Below, one piece after another: positions 32,783-41,168 of a stretch of 64,000 bases of DNA; position 1 is the first letter of the stretch; each line of letters starts with the position of its first letter. Source of the DNA: Promicromonospora thailandica (lineage in GTDB: Bacteria; Actinomycetota; Actinomycetes; Actinomycetales; Cellulomonadaceae); assembly GCF_024171955.1 (NCBI RefSeq), contig NZ_JAMTCS010000013.1, positions 1 through 64,000 of the forward strand, given 5' to 3'. The notes below the pieces were generated by a model, which was not told the DNA's origin, searched no databases, and saw only the letters and a list, made by a program, of their open reading frames with translations. A program made the translations under genes and the position numbers.

Positions 32783-33687
32783 CGACCAGCGCCCGCGCCC
32801 GCCGCGAGCGCCGCACCGGGCTGGCGTTCATCAGCCCCTGGATCGTCGGCTTCGTGGTGTTCACGGCCTGGCCCATCCTCTACTCCGGCTACCTGTCCCT
32901 GACCGACTACGACGTGCTCACCGACCCGGCATTCGTCGGCCTGGAGAACTACGAGCGCATGGCCGCCGACCCGCAGGTGCGGCTCGCGCTGTGGAACACG
33001 CTGCAGTACGCGGTGGTGCAGGTGCCGCTGTACGTGCTGGTGTCGCTCGCGCTCGCGCTGCTGCTGCACCAGGCGGGCCGCGCGTCCGGGTTCTTCCGGA
33101 CCGCGTTCTTCGTACCGAAGATGACGCCGCCGGTCGCCGTCGGCGTGCTGCTGCTCCTGCTGTTCAACGGCCAGTACGGCCTGGTCAACGAGGCGCTCGC
33201 CGCCGTGGGCGTCGACGGCCCGAGCTGGACCACCGACCCGGCGTGGGTCAAGCCCGGCCTCGCCCTGGTGAGCCTGTGGTCGGTGGGGACGGCCGTGGTC
33301 ATCCTGCTCGCGGCGCTGCAGGACGTGCCCGCCGAGCTGTACGACGCCGCGCGCGTCGACGGGGCGGGCTGGTGGCGCCGCACCCGCACCGTGACGCTGC
33401 CGATGATCAGCGGCGCCCTGTTCTTCGTGACCGTGGTCAACACCATCGCCGCGTTCCAGATGTTCACCGAGGCGTACTCGGCGTACTTCGGCGCGGGCAC
33501 GTCCAGCTACTCCAACGACGCCGCCCTGTTCTACGTCATCTACCTGTTCCGCGAGGGGTTCGCCGAGCTGCACATGGGGTACGCCTCCGCGCTTGCGTGG
33601 CTGCTGTTCGTCGTGATCATGCTGGTCACCGCCGTGCAGCTGCTCGTGTCGAGACGCCTGGTCTACTACGAGGGGGAGCAGCGATGA
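32779..33687 (+). CDS. Sugar ABC transporter permease (MalF-like, second system)
   Basis: This 302-residue permease with six membrane helices has an N-terminus RTGLAFISPWIVGFVVFTAW typical of UgpA/LacF components. Its EAA-type loop is YDAARVDGAGWWRRTRTVTL. Start GTG 32779 overlaps the stop of the binding protein (GTGA), and its own stop overlaps the next permease. It forms a heterodimer with the product of 33684-34517. Confidence 0.92.
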   Translation: MTTSARARRERRTGLAFISPWIVGFVVFTAWPILYSGYLSLTDYDVLTDPAFVGLENYERMAADPQVRLALWNTLQYAVVQVPLYVLVSLALALLLHQAGRASGFFRTAFFVPKMTPPVAVGVLLLLLFNGQYGLVNEALAAVGVDGPSWTTDPAWVKPGLALVSLWSVGTAVVILLAALQDVPAELYDAARVDGAGWWRRTRTVTLPMISGALFFVTVVNTIAAFQMFTEAYSAYFGAGTSSYSNDAALFYVIYLFREGFAELHMGYASALAWLLFVVIMLVTAVQLLVSRRLVYYEGEQR

Positions 33688-34517
33688 GGGGGCGCCGCAC
33701 CGTGCGCGTCGTGGTCGTGGCGGCGCTGACCGTCCTCGCCGTGGTGTTCGTGTACCCGCTGGTGTGGCTGGTGTCGGCGTCGTTCAAGCCGCGCGCCGAG
33801 ATCTTCGACAACCGGCTGCTGCCGCGCACCCCGACGCTGGAGAACTACCTCACGGTGTGGGACGCGGCGCCGCTCGGGCTGTGGCTGGCCAACACCCTGG
33901 TGGTGACGGCGCTCGCGGCCACGACCGTGACGCTGTCCAGCGCGCTGGTGGCGTGGGGGTTCGCGCACTACCGGTTCCGGGGGCGCGGGCCGCTGTTCGG
34001 GCTGGTGCTCGCGACGATGATGCTGCCGGGTGCCGTGACGCTCATCCCGACCTATCTCATCTGGCACCAGCTCGGGTTCGTCGGTACGACGGTGCCGCTG
34101 TGGGCGGGCAACCTGTTCGGCAGCGCGTTCTACATCTTCCTGCTGCGGCAGTTCTTCCTGGGGCTGCCGCGCGAGCCGTTCGAGGCTGCACGGCTGGACG
34201 GTGCGAGCGAGTGGGCCCTGTTCTGGCGCATCGCGGTGCCGCTGTGCCGGCCGGCGCTGGTGCTCGCGTTCCTGTTCGAGGCGCAGGCCTCGTGGACGGA
34301 CCTCATGCGCCCGCTGGTCTACCTCCAGGACACCGCGACGTTCACCGTGCCGCGTGGGCTCAAGGCCGTGATCGACCAGTTCGGTCCGGGCGGCGAGTCG
34401 CAGTGGGAGGTGGTGGTCACGGCGTCGGTGATCACGACCGTGCCGATGATCCTGCTGTTCTTCGCCGGGCAGCGGTACTTCGTGCAGGGCATCGCCACCA
34501 CGGGCTCGAAGGGTTAG
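33684..34517 (+). CDS. Sugar ABC transporter permease (MalG-like, second system)
   Basis: This 277-residue permease has six helices, EAA loop FEAARLDGASEWALFWRIAV and the usual C-terminus YFVQGIATTGSKG. ATG 33684 overlaps the preceding stop. It is the last gene of the three-gene importer. Its TAG stop overlaps the stop of the convergent TPP enzyme gene by four bases (34514-34517), so transcripts from both sides must terminate inside each other. Confidence 0.92.
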   Translation: MRGRRTVRVVVVAALTVLAVVFVYPLVWLVSASFKPRAEIFDNRLLPRTPTLENYLTVWDAAPLGLWLANTLVVTALAATTVTLSSALVAWGFAHYRFRGRGPLFGLVLATMMLPGAVTLIPTYLIWHQLGFVGTTVPLWAGNLFGSAFYIFLLRQFFLGLPREPFEAARLDGASEWALFWRIAVPLCRPALVLAFLFEAQASWTDLMRPLVYLQDTATFTVPRGLKAVIDQFGPGGESQWEVVVTASVITTVPMILLFFAGQRYFVQGIATTGSKG

Positions 34518-36178
34518 CGGGTGCGGTTGGCCCGCAGGATCTCCTCCTGGTACGGCGCGACGACCGATCCGGAGACGCGGCAGTCCAGCACGAGGAAGCG
34601 CCGCCGGTCGACCGGCTCGGCCGACCAGGCGGCCAGCCGGTCCAGGTCGCCGAGGGTGCGCACGACGACGCCCTCGGCCCCGACGGCGGTCGCCAGGGCG
34701 GCGAAGTCGGTCTCGGGGATGAGCATGGGCTCCTCGGCGAGGCCCTGCCGCCCGTAGACGTGCACCTCGGCGCCGTAGGCGGCGTCGTTCCACACGACGG
34801 CGAGGCCGCGGCCGCCCGCGGTGCGCACGGCGGTCTCGAGGTCGGCCAGCGCCATGAGGCCGCCGCCGTCGCCCGTGGTGAGCACGACGGCGTCGTCGGG
34901 CCGGGCAGCGGCGGCGCCGGCCACGCTCGGGAAGCCGAGGCCGATGGACTGGTAGGCGGTGCCGACCATCATCATGCGGTCGGGGGAGGCCACGGGCCAG
35001 TACATGTTGGCCCAGCCGATGAAGTGCCCGCCGTCGGAGACGACCACGCGGTCGCGCGGCAGCGTCCCCGCGAGCCGGTGGGCGACGGCGCGCGGGTCGA
35101 GGCGGCCGTCGGGCGCGAGCCCGTCGTCGGGGCCGGTGTCGTACCGGCGGGCCGCCGCGACGTCGACGGTCTCGCGCCAGCCCGACGGCCTGGCGCCCTG
35201 GGCGCGCAGCTCGTCGACGAGCGCACGGGCCACGAGGGCGGCGTCGCCGCGGATGAACCCGCCGACGTGGCGGTGCGTGGCCGCGGCCGCGATGTCCACC
35301 TGGACCACGCGCGTGCCGGGCGCGAACAGCTCGCCGAACCGCATCGTGAACTGGTTGAGGGACGCGCCGAGCACGACGGCGACGTCGGCCTGCCGCACGA
35401 GCTCCATCGCGTCGGCCGCGCCGAACCCGCCCGCGACGCCGAGGTCGTACCGGCCGTCGGGGAACACGCCGCGGCCCAGCGCGGTCGTGGCGGTCAGGGC
35501 ACCCGTGGCCTCGGCGAGCTCGCCCAGGGCCTCGCCCGCCCCGGCCAGCCACGCGCCGCGGCCCGCGAGCAGGACGGGACGCTCGGCGTCGGCGAGGTGC
35601 CGCGCCAGGTCGGTGATGGCGGCGGCGTCGAACGGGCCCGCCGGGGCGAGGGGAGCGGGCAGCACGGGCTCGGGCGCCTCGGGCACGGGCCCGGCCTCCA
35701 GCGCGGCGACGTCGTAGGGGATGGCCAGCACCACGGGCACGCGGTAGGTCAGGGAGTGCTCGATGGCGATGACGCTCGTGGCGGCGGCGTCGGCGCGGCC
35801 GACGGTGTACGTCCGCGCGCCGACGGCGGCCGCGAGCGCGATCTGGTCCACGTCCCAGGGGCGCGGGCCCGAGGTGGGCTCGTCGCCCGTGAGGAGCACG
35901 AGCGGCACGCGGGCCTGCGCGGCCTCGGCCAGCGCGGTGAGGGCGTTGGTGAAGCCTGCGCCGTAGGTGGCCGTGGCCGCCGCGATGCGGCCCGAGGCGC
36001 GGAAGTACGCGTCGGCGGCGACCACGCCGCCCGCCTCGTGGCGCACGGCGGTGAAGCGCGCGGTGGTCGAGCGGGTCAGGTCGTCGAGGAACCAGGCGTT
36101 GCCGTTGCCCATGACGCCGAAGACGTGGTCGACGTGGCGGGCGACAGTACGGGCGACGTGTGCGGACACGGTGGGCAC
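34514..36178 (-). CDS. Thiamine-pyrophosphate-dependent enzyme (acetolactate synthase/decarboxylase-like)
   Basis: This 554-residue TPP enzyme has three domains. The N-terminal PYR domain has VFGVMGNGNAWFLDDL and RFTAVRHEAGGVVAADAYFR with catalytic E48. A middle Rossmann domain follows (ERPVLLAGRGAWLAGAGEAL). The C-terminal PP domain has LTTGDGGGLMALADLETAVR (the GDG...N-type motif, ending VVWNDAAYG). It resembles acetolactate-synthase-like decarboxylases (benzoylformate or indole/phenylpyruvate type); the reaction cannot be fixed. Its position in the aromatic island suggests decarboxylation of an aryl-2-oxo acid. GTG 36178 is preceded by GGAGG. It has its own promoter (36304-36327). Confidence 0.8.
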   Translation of the reverse strand: MPTVSAHVARTVARHVDHVFGVMGNGNAWFLDDLTRSTTARFTAVRHEAGGVVAADAYFRASGRIAAATATYGAGFTNALTALAEAAQARVPLVLLTGDEPTSGPRPWDVDQIALAAAVGARTYTVGRADAAATSVIAIEHSLTYRVPVVLAIPYDVAALEAGPVPEAPEPVLPAPLAPAGPFDAAAITDLARHLADAERPVLLAGRGAWLAGAGEALGELAEATGALTATTALGRGVFPDGRYDLGVAGGFGAADAMELVRQADVAVVLGASLNQFTMRFGELFAPGTRVVQVDIAAAATHRHVGGFIRGDAALVARALVDELRAQGARPSGWRETVDVAAARRYDTGPDDGLAPDGRLDPRAVAHRLAGTLPRDRVVVSDGGHFIGWANMYWPVASPDRMMMVGTAYQSIGLGFPSVAGAAAARPDDAVVLTTGDGGGLMALADLETAVRTAGGRGLAVVWNDAAYGAEVHVYGRQGLAEEPMLIPETDFAALATAVGAEGVVVRTLGDLDRLAAWSAEPVDRRRFLVLDCRVSGSVVAPYQEEILRANRTR

Positions 36179-36303
36179 GGGGCCTCCAGGGAACAGTGAC
36201 GGATGAGTGGTGCGGTCCGTATGTGTCCCGGGCGGGCCCCCCGGGGGCCCGTCGCGCGCCCCTTTTTCGAGCGCAGGCGGGAGATGATCCGCCTCGACGC
36301 GCT

Positions 36304-36327
36304 GAGTATAACCACGGGTACAACCAC
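36304..36327 (-). promoter_or_regulatory. Promoter with 12-base tandem repeat upstream of the TPP gene
   Basis: Plus-strand GAGTATAACCAC (36304-36315) and GGGTACAACCAC (36316-36327) are adjacent 12-mers identical at 10 positions. On the minus strand this reads GTGGTTGTACCC then GTGGTTATACTC, containing a strong -10 TATACT (36310-36305). The implied leader to the GTG at 36178 is about 120 bases and holds a 9-base-stem hairpin, CGGGCCCCC-C-GGGGGCCCG (36233-36251). Direct repeats overlapping a -10 suggest an operator. Confidence 0.45.
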
Positions 36328-36330
36328 AGG

Positions 36331-38217
36331 TCAGACCGGTCGGAGCGCGCCCCCGAGGAAGGCGGTCAGCTCGTCGCGCGCGGTCAGGGGCAGCACGGCG
36401 GCCACGTACTGGTCCGGCCGTACGACGACGACGGCGCCGCCGCGGTCGATGCCGCGCAGCTCGAAGATGTCGTGGGCGGGGTCGGCGGCGTACACCTTCT
36501 CGTAGTCGACGAGGCCGAACGGGCCGACCCGCGGCCGGAACACCGCGGGCACCGACGGGTGCTCGATCGCGTGGTGGTCCTGCTGGTAGACGACCTTGAC
36601 GTCGAGCACGGCGTCCGGGTCGCCGCCCGCGGGCGTGTGCCGCAGCAGCGGGGAGCCGGGTGCGGTGCCGAGCCAGTCGGCCCAGTCGCGCAGCGCCGAC
36701 GGTGCGTCCGGGGCGCCGGCGTCGGCGAACGCGTAGACGCGCCAGCGCCCGTCGGCGCGCGCGTGGTGACCCAGGTGCGCCGGGTTGCCGTCCGCCACGC
36801 GCGCGACCGGCGCCGACTTGAACCGCTTGCCCACCGGGAAGCCCGTGGCGAGGTGCTGGTGCTCGGCACCCGCCACGATCATCGACGGCTGGTACCGCGT
36901 CATGAACCCGCAGGGGAACTCCGCGGTCTTGACGTAGAAGTCCTCGAGATACGTGGGGTCGGGCAGGTCCTCGGGCCGGGTCGCCATGAGCCGCGACCAC
37001 TCCCGGTCGAAGTCGATGAGCTCCTGCGCGACGACCTGCCGCTCGGCGGAGTAGGTGGCCAGCAGCGACTCCGGCGCGCGCCCCGTGAGCACGTGCGCGA
37101 GCTTCCAGGCGATGTTCCACCCGTCCTGCATGGACACGTTCATGCCCTGCCCGGCCTTGGCGCTGTGCGTGTGGCACGCGTCGCCCGTGAGGAACACCCG
37201 GGGCGTGCGGGTGCCGGCCAGCTCGGCGGGCACGTCGTCGAACCCGTCGGTGACGCGGTGGCCCACCTCGTAGACGCTGTGCCAGGGCACGTCCTTCACG
37301 TCGAGCGTGTAGGGGTGGATGATCCGGTTGGCGCGCGCGATGATCTCGTCCAGCGACGTCGCGCGCACGCGTCCGCCGTCGTCGGCCGGGACCTCCCCGA
37401 GGTCGACGTACCAGCGGGCCAGGAACCCGCCCTCGCGGGGGATGAGCAGGATCGAGCCGCCGTCGTGCGACTGGATGGCGCACTTGGTGCGCACGTCCGG
37501 GAAGTCGGTCACGGCGAGCACGTCCATCACGCCCCAGGCGTGGTTGGCCTTGTCGCCCACGGCGGTGCGGCCGATGGCCTGCCGGACGGCGGAGTGCGCG
37601 CCGTCGGCCCCGACGACGTACCGGGCGCGGACGGTGCGCTCGGCGCCCTCGTGCGGGCCGGCGGTGTGGCGGAGAGTGACGGTGACGAAGCCGTCTCCCG
37701 CCGGCACGCTCAGCCCCGTGACCTCCAGGCCGTAGTCCGGGCGCACGCGACCCGGGGCGTTCGCCGCGACCTCGGCGAAGTAGTCCAGGACGCGCGCCTG
37801 GTTGACGATGAGGTGCGGGAACTCGCTGATGCCGTCCGGGTCGTCGGGCGGCACCGCCCCGCGCACGATGTTCTCGGGGCGTGCCGGGTCCGGCTTCCAG
37901 AACGCCATCTCGGTGATGCGGTAGGCCTCGGCCGTGATGCGCTCGGCGAACCCGAACGCCTGGAACGTCTCGACGCTGCGCGCCTGGATGCCGTCGGCCT
38001 GCCCCATCTCCAGACGTCCCGCGCGCCGCTCGACCACGTGGGTGCGGATGTCCGGGAACTGCGCGAGCTGCGCGGCCGTGATCATGCCCGCCGGCCCGCT
38101 GCCCACGATCAGCACGTCGACCTCGTCGGGCAGCCCGGCGGGGCGCACCAGGCCGTAGCCGGCGGCCGGGCGCACGTGCGGGTCGCCGGTGACGTACCCG
38201 TGGTGGTGGAACTGCAT
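36331..38217 (-). CDS. FAD-dependent aromatic hydroxylase (3-hydroxybenzoate 4-monooxygenase/phenol hydroxylase-like)
   Basis: This 628-residue class A flavin monooxygenase has VDVLIVGSGPAGMITAAQLA (FAD GxGxxG), RYVVGADGAHSAVRQAIG (DG motif) and VFLTGDACHTHSAKAGQGMN with VSMQDGWNIAWKLA (GD motif). A thioredoxin-like C-terminal domain from about residue 450 marks the phenol hydroxylase/MobA subgroup. Known MobA enzymes convert 3-hydroxybenzoate to protocatechuate. Here the neighbour operon degrades homoprotocatechuate, so a hydroxyphenylacetate is the more likely substrate (inference). It follows the MHS transporter gene by 11 bases. Confidence 0.85.
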   Translation of the reverse strand: MQFHHHGYVTGDPHVRPAAGYGLVRPAGLPDEVDVLIVGSGPAGMITAAQLAQFPDIRTHVVERRAGRLEMGQADGIQARSVETFQAFGFAERITAEAYRITEMAFWKPDPARPENIVRGAVPPDDPDGISEFPHLIVNQARVLDYFAEVAANAPGRVRPDYGLEVTGLSVPAGDGFVTVTLRHTAGPHEGAERTVRARYVVGADGAHSAVRQAIGRTAVGDKANHAWGVMDVLAVTDFPDVRTKCAIQSHDGGSILLIPREGGFLARWYVDLGEVPADDGGRVRATSLDEIIARANRIIHPYTLDVKDVPWHSVYEVGHRVTDGFDDVPAELAGTRTPRVFLTGDACHTHSAKAGQGMNVSMQDGWNIAWKLAHVLTGRAPESLLATYSAERQVVAQELIDFDREWSRLMATRPEDLPDPTYLEDFYVKTAEFPCGFMTRYQPSMIVAGAEHQHLATGFPVGKRFKSAPVARVADGNPAHLGHHARADGRWRVYAFADAGAPDAPSALRDWADWLGTAPGSPLLRHTPAGGDPDAVLDVKVVYQQDHHAIEHPSVPAVFRPRVGPFGLVDYEKVYAADPAHDIFELRGIDRGGAVVVVRPDQYVAAVLPLTARDELTAFLGGALRPV

Positions 38218-38228
38218 CGGTGGTCCTC

Positions 38229-39581
38229 TCAGGCCCTGGCCAGGCCGTAGACGGGGTTGACGGCCTGCACGTGCTCGTGGTCGGGGCCCAGCGGGATGCC
38301 CGTGCGGTCACGCAGCAGCAGCACCGCCGCCAGGCCGAGCAGCGTCATCCCCGCCAGATAGATCGTCACCGACGTGGCGCTGCCCGTCGCCTGCACCAGC
38401 GCCGTCGCGATGGTGGGCGCGAACGCGCCGCCCAGGATCGAGCCGATCGCGTACGAGATGGACACGCCCGAGAACCGGATCGACGCGGGGAACAGCTCCG
38501 CGTACAGCGCGGCCTGCGGCCCGTAGGTGAGCCCCAGACCCACCGACAGGAACGACAGGCCCAGCAGCAGGGAGCCGAACGTGCCGCCGTGCACCAGCGG
38601 GAACAGGGCCAGGACGCCCGCGAGCTGCACCACGAAACCCACCGCGTACGTGGTGCGGCGGCCCAGCCGGTCCGACACCCACCCCGCGAACCACGTCGAG
38701 GCCAGCCAGACGACGGCCGACGCCGTCACCGCCCACAGCACCAGCCCCTGGCCCATGCCCACCGCCCCCTGCGGGTCCGACGCGTAGCGCTGCACGTACC
38801 CGCCCGTGGTCATGTAGCCCACCGCGTTGTTGCCCGCGAACACCAGCGCCGCCACGATCACCAGCGGCGTGTGCCGGCGGAACAGGCGCACCACCGGCTG
38901 CCGCGTGGTCTGCGCCCGCTCGGCGATCTCGACGAACACCGGGCTCTCCTCGACGCTGCGGCGCACCCAGTACCCGATGCCGATGAGCACCACGCTGAGC
39001 AGGAACGGCACGCGCCAGCCCCACGCGAGGAACGCGTCGCCCGGGGCGACGGCGGTCATCAGGGCCAGCACCCCCGAGGCCAGGAGCAGACCCAGCGGCA
39101 CCCCGATCTGCGGGGAGGCGCCGTACAGGCCCCGGCGGCGCACGGGCGCGTGCTCGCACGACATGAGCACCGCGCCGCCCCACTCGCCGCCCGCCGAGAT
39201 GCCCTGCAGGATCCGCAGGAGCACCAGCAGCACCGGCGCCGCGACGCCGATCTGCGCGTACGTGGGCAGCACCCCGATCAGCGCCGTCGCCACGCCCATG
39301 AGCACGAGCGTGAGCACCAGCACCACGCGCCGCCCGTACCGGTCGCCGAGGTGGCCCGCGACGAACGCGCCCAGCGGCCGGAACAGGAAGCTGACCCCCA
39401 CCGAGCCGAACGCCAGCAGCGTCGCGAGCCCCGCGCCCGCCGGCTCGAAGAAGAGCTGCCCGAACACCAGGCCCGCGGCGGAGGCGTAGACGAAGAAGTC
39501 GTACCACTCGACCGTGGTGCCGACGATCGTGGCCGCGACGACACGACGGCGCTCGCGGGCGGTGGGCTGTGCCTCTGACAT
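38229..39581 (-). CDS. MFS transporter, metabolite:H+ symporter (MHS) family
   Basis: This 450-residue, 12-helix transporter has the MHS hallmarks: GTTVEWYDFFVYASAAGLVF at helix 1, DRYGRRVVLVLTL and LVLLRILQGISAGGEWGGAV at helix 4, and GWRVPFLLS. Members take up dicarboxylates, aromatic acids or betaines with protons. As the first gene of the minus-strand unit with the flavin hydroxylase, it probably imports the aromatic substrate. It is divergent from the FAH-RraA gene over a 117-base region with repeated ATACGA motifs. Confidence 0.9.
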   Translation of the reverse strand: MSEAQPTARERRRVVAATIVGTTVEWYDFFVYASAAGLVFGQLFFEPAGAGLATLLAFGSVGVSFLFRPLGAFVAGHLGDRYGRRVVLVLTLVLMGVATALIGVLPTYAQIGVAAPVLLVLLRILQGISAGGEWGGAVLMSCEHAPVRRRGLYGASPQIGVPLGLLLASGVLALMTAVAPGDAFLAWGWRVPFLLSVVLIGIGYWVRRSVEESPVFVEIAERAQTTRQPVVRLFRRHTPLVIVAALVFAGNNAVGYMTTGGYVQRYASDPQGAVGMGQGLVLWAVTASAVVWLASTWFAGWVSDRLGRRTTYAVGFVVQLAGVLALFPLVHGGTFGSLLLGLSFLSVGLGLTYGPQAALYAELFPASIRFSGVSISYAIGSILGGAFAPTIATALVQATGSATSVTIYLAGMTLLGLAAVLLLRDRTGIPLGPDHEHVQAVNPVYGLARA

Positions 39582-39652
39582 CGTATGACTCCCTCGTCAT
39601 CGCCCTCGTCGTTGCCGGGCTCGCACCGACCATATACGATCTGTGATACGAA
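39580..39652. promoter_or_regulatory. Divergent control region with repeated ATACGA motifs (candidate GntR sites)
   Basis: ATACGAT at 39634-39640 and ATACGAA at 39646-39652 are direct repeats 12 bases apart. ATCGTAT, the reverse complement of ATACGAT, sits at 39580-39586, on the start codon of the MHS transporter gene. GntR/FCD regulators bind short sites of this kind. A GntR gene is the second gene of the plus-strand operon, so control of both directions by it is plausible. Confidence 0.4.
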
Positions 39653-39698
39653 GCACCAGGGGTCGCAGCGGACCCGGAGGCCGAGGGCAAGGGAGCTC

Positions 39699-41168
39699 AT
39701 GGGTACGCACGGGATCGGGCCGTTCGCGCAGCGGCCGGGCAAGGTCGTCGCCGTCCACCTCGCCTACGCCTCGCGCGCCGCGCAGCGCGGACGGCGGCCC
39801 GCGGCGCCGTCCTACTTCCTCAAGCCCACGAGCTCGCTGGCCGCGAGCGGCGGCGTCGCCGAGCGGCCCGCCGGCGCCGAGCTGCTGGCCTTCGAGGGCG
39901 AGGTCGCGCTGGTCGTCGGCGAGCCGGCCCGGAACGTCACGGTCGAGGACGCGTGGGACCACGTGGCCGCCGTGACCGCGGCGAACGACCTGGGCGTGTA
40001 CGACCTGCGGTGGGCCGACAAGGGCTCCAACGTGCGCTCCAAGGGCCGCGACGGCTACACGCCGGTGGGCCCGGACCTGATCGACGCGCGCGTGGTCGAC
40101 CCGGGGGCCCTGCGCGTGCGCACGTGGGTCAACGGCGACCTCGTGCAGGAGGACACGACCGGCCCCGACGTGCTGCTGTTCCCCTTCGCGCAGATCGTGG
40201 CCGACCTGTCGCAGCACCTCACGCTCGAGCGGGGCGACGTGATCCTGACGGGCACGCCGGCGGGCTCGAGCGTCGTGGTGCCCGGTGACGTGGTCGAGGT
40301 CGAGGTGGACGCGCCGGCCGCGCCGGGCGCGCCGACGTCGGGCCGGCTGGTCACCACCGTGACGCAGGGCGAGGTGCCGTTCACGGACGTCGGCGCCGGG
40401 CCGAGGGTCGACGACACGCAGCGCGCCGAGGCCTGGGGGAGCCGGGAGGCGGCGGGGCTGGAGGCGCCGTTCGAGCTCACGGAGGAGCTGGCCGACCTGC
40501 TCCGCCGCACGCCCGTGGCGGGTCTGTCCGCGCAGCTGCGCACGCGCGGGCTCGACCACGCCGTCATCGAGGGCGTGCGGCCGCTCGCGCCGGGCACGAC
40601 GCTCGTGGGCCGGGCCCGGACCCTGCGGTTCGTGCCCTACCGGGCCGACCTCTTCGCGGCGCACGGCGGCGGGTACAACGCGCAGAAGCGGATGTTCGAC
40701 ACGGTGGACGCCGGCGAGGTGATCGTCATCGAGGCGCGCGGCGAGCCCGGAGCGGCCACGCTCGGCGACGTGCTCGCGCTGCGCGCGCAGGTGCGCGGCG
40801 CGGCGGGCGTGGTGACCGACGGCCGGGTGCGCGACTCCGAGGCCGTCGCCGCCACCGGGCTGCCCGTCTTCGCCGCCGGGCCGCACCCCGCGGTGCTCGG
40901 CCGGCGGCACGTGCCGTGGGACACCGACGTGGCCGTGGCCTGCGGCGGCGCCACGGTGCTGCCCGGCGACGTCGTGGTGGGGGACGCCGACGGCGTCGTC
41001 GTCATCCCGCCGCACCTCGTCGCCGAGGTGGCGCAGGCCGCGCTCGCGCAGGAGGAGCAGGACGAGTGGGTGGCCCGGCAGGTGGCCGACGGGCACGCCG
41101 TCGACGGCCTGTTCCCGCCGAACGAGGAGTGGCTCGCGCGCTACCGGGCGTCCCGGGAGGACGCGTGA
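39699..41168 (+). CDS. FAH-family isomerase fused to RraA-like domain (HpcE/HpaG-type role)
   Basis: This 489-residue, two-domain protein has residues 1-250 of the fumarylacetoacetate-hydrolase fold. Metal ligands E66 and E68 lie in FEGEVALVVG and D97 in AANDLGVYDLRW, followed by KGRDGYTPVGPDL and VILTGTPAGSS. Residues about 262-489 are RraA/HMG-aldolase-like: GAATLGDVLALRAQVRGAAG followed by VVTDGRVRDSEAV, with the R-D pair used by that family for aldol or decarboxylase chemistry. In enteric bacteria HpcE is a double-FAH enzyme that decarboxylates OPET and isomerises the product; here one half seems replaced. Its AAGGGAG supports ATG 39699. Confidence 0.85.
   Translation: MGTHGIGPFAQRPGKVVAVHLAYASRAAQRGRRPAAPSYFLKPTSSLAASGGVAERPAGAELLAFEGEVALVVGEPARNVTVEDAWDHVAAVTAANDLGVYDLRWADKGSNVRSKGRDGYTPVGPDLIDARVVDPGALRVRTWVNGDLVQEDTTGPDVLLFPFAQIVADLSQHLTLERGDVILTGTPAGSSVVVPGDVVEVEVDAPAAPGAPTSGRLVTTVTQGEVPFTDVGAGPRVDDTQRAEAWGSREAAGLEAPFELTEELADLLRRTPVAGLSAQLRTRGLDHAVIEGVRPLAPGTTLVGRARTLRFVPYRADLFAAHGGGYNAQKRMFDTVDAGEVIVIEARGEPGAATLGDVLALRAQVRGAAGVVTDGRVRDSEAVAATGLPVFAAGPHPAVLGRRHVPWDTDVAVACGGATVLPGDVVVGDADGVVVIPPHLVAEVAQAALAQEEQDEWVARQVADGHAVDGLFPPNEEWLARYRASREDA

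Noticed and set aside
36233-36251. Perfect 9-base hairpin with a T5 tract 12 bases further on, considered as a plus-strand intrinsic terminator
   Set aside because: The T-tract is too far from the stem and no plus-strand gene reads into it; it is better treated as part of the leader of the TPP gene.
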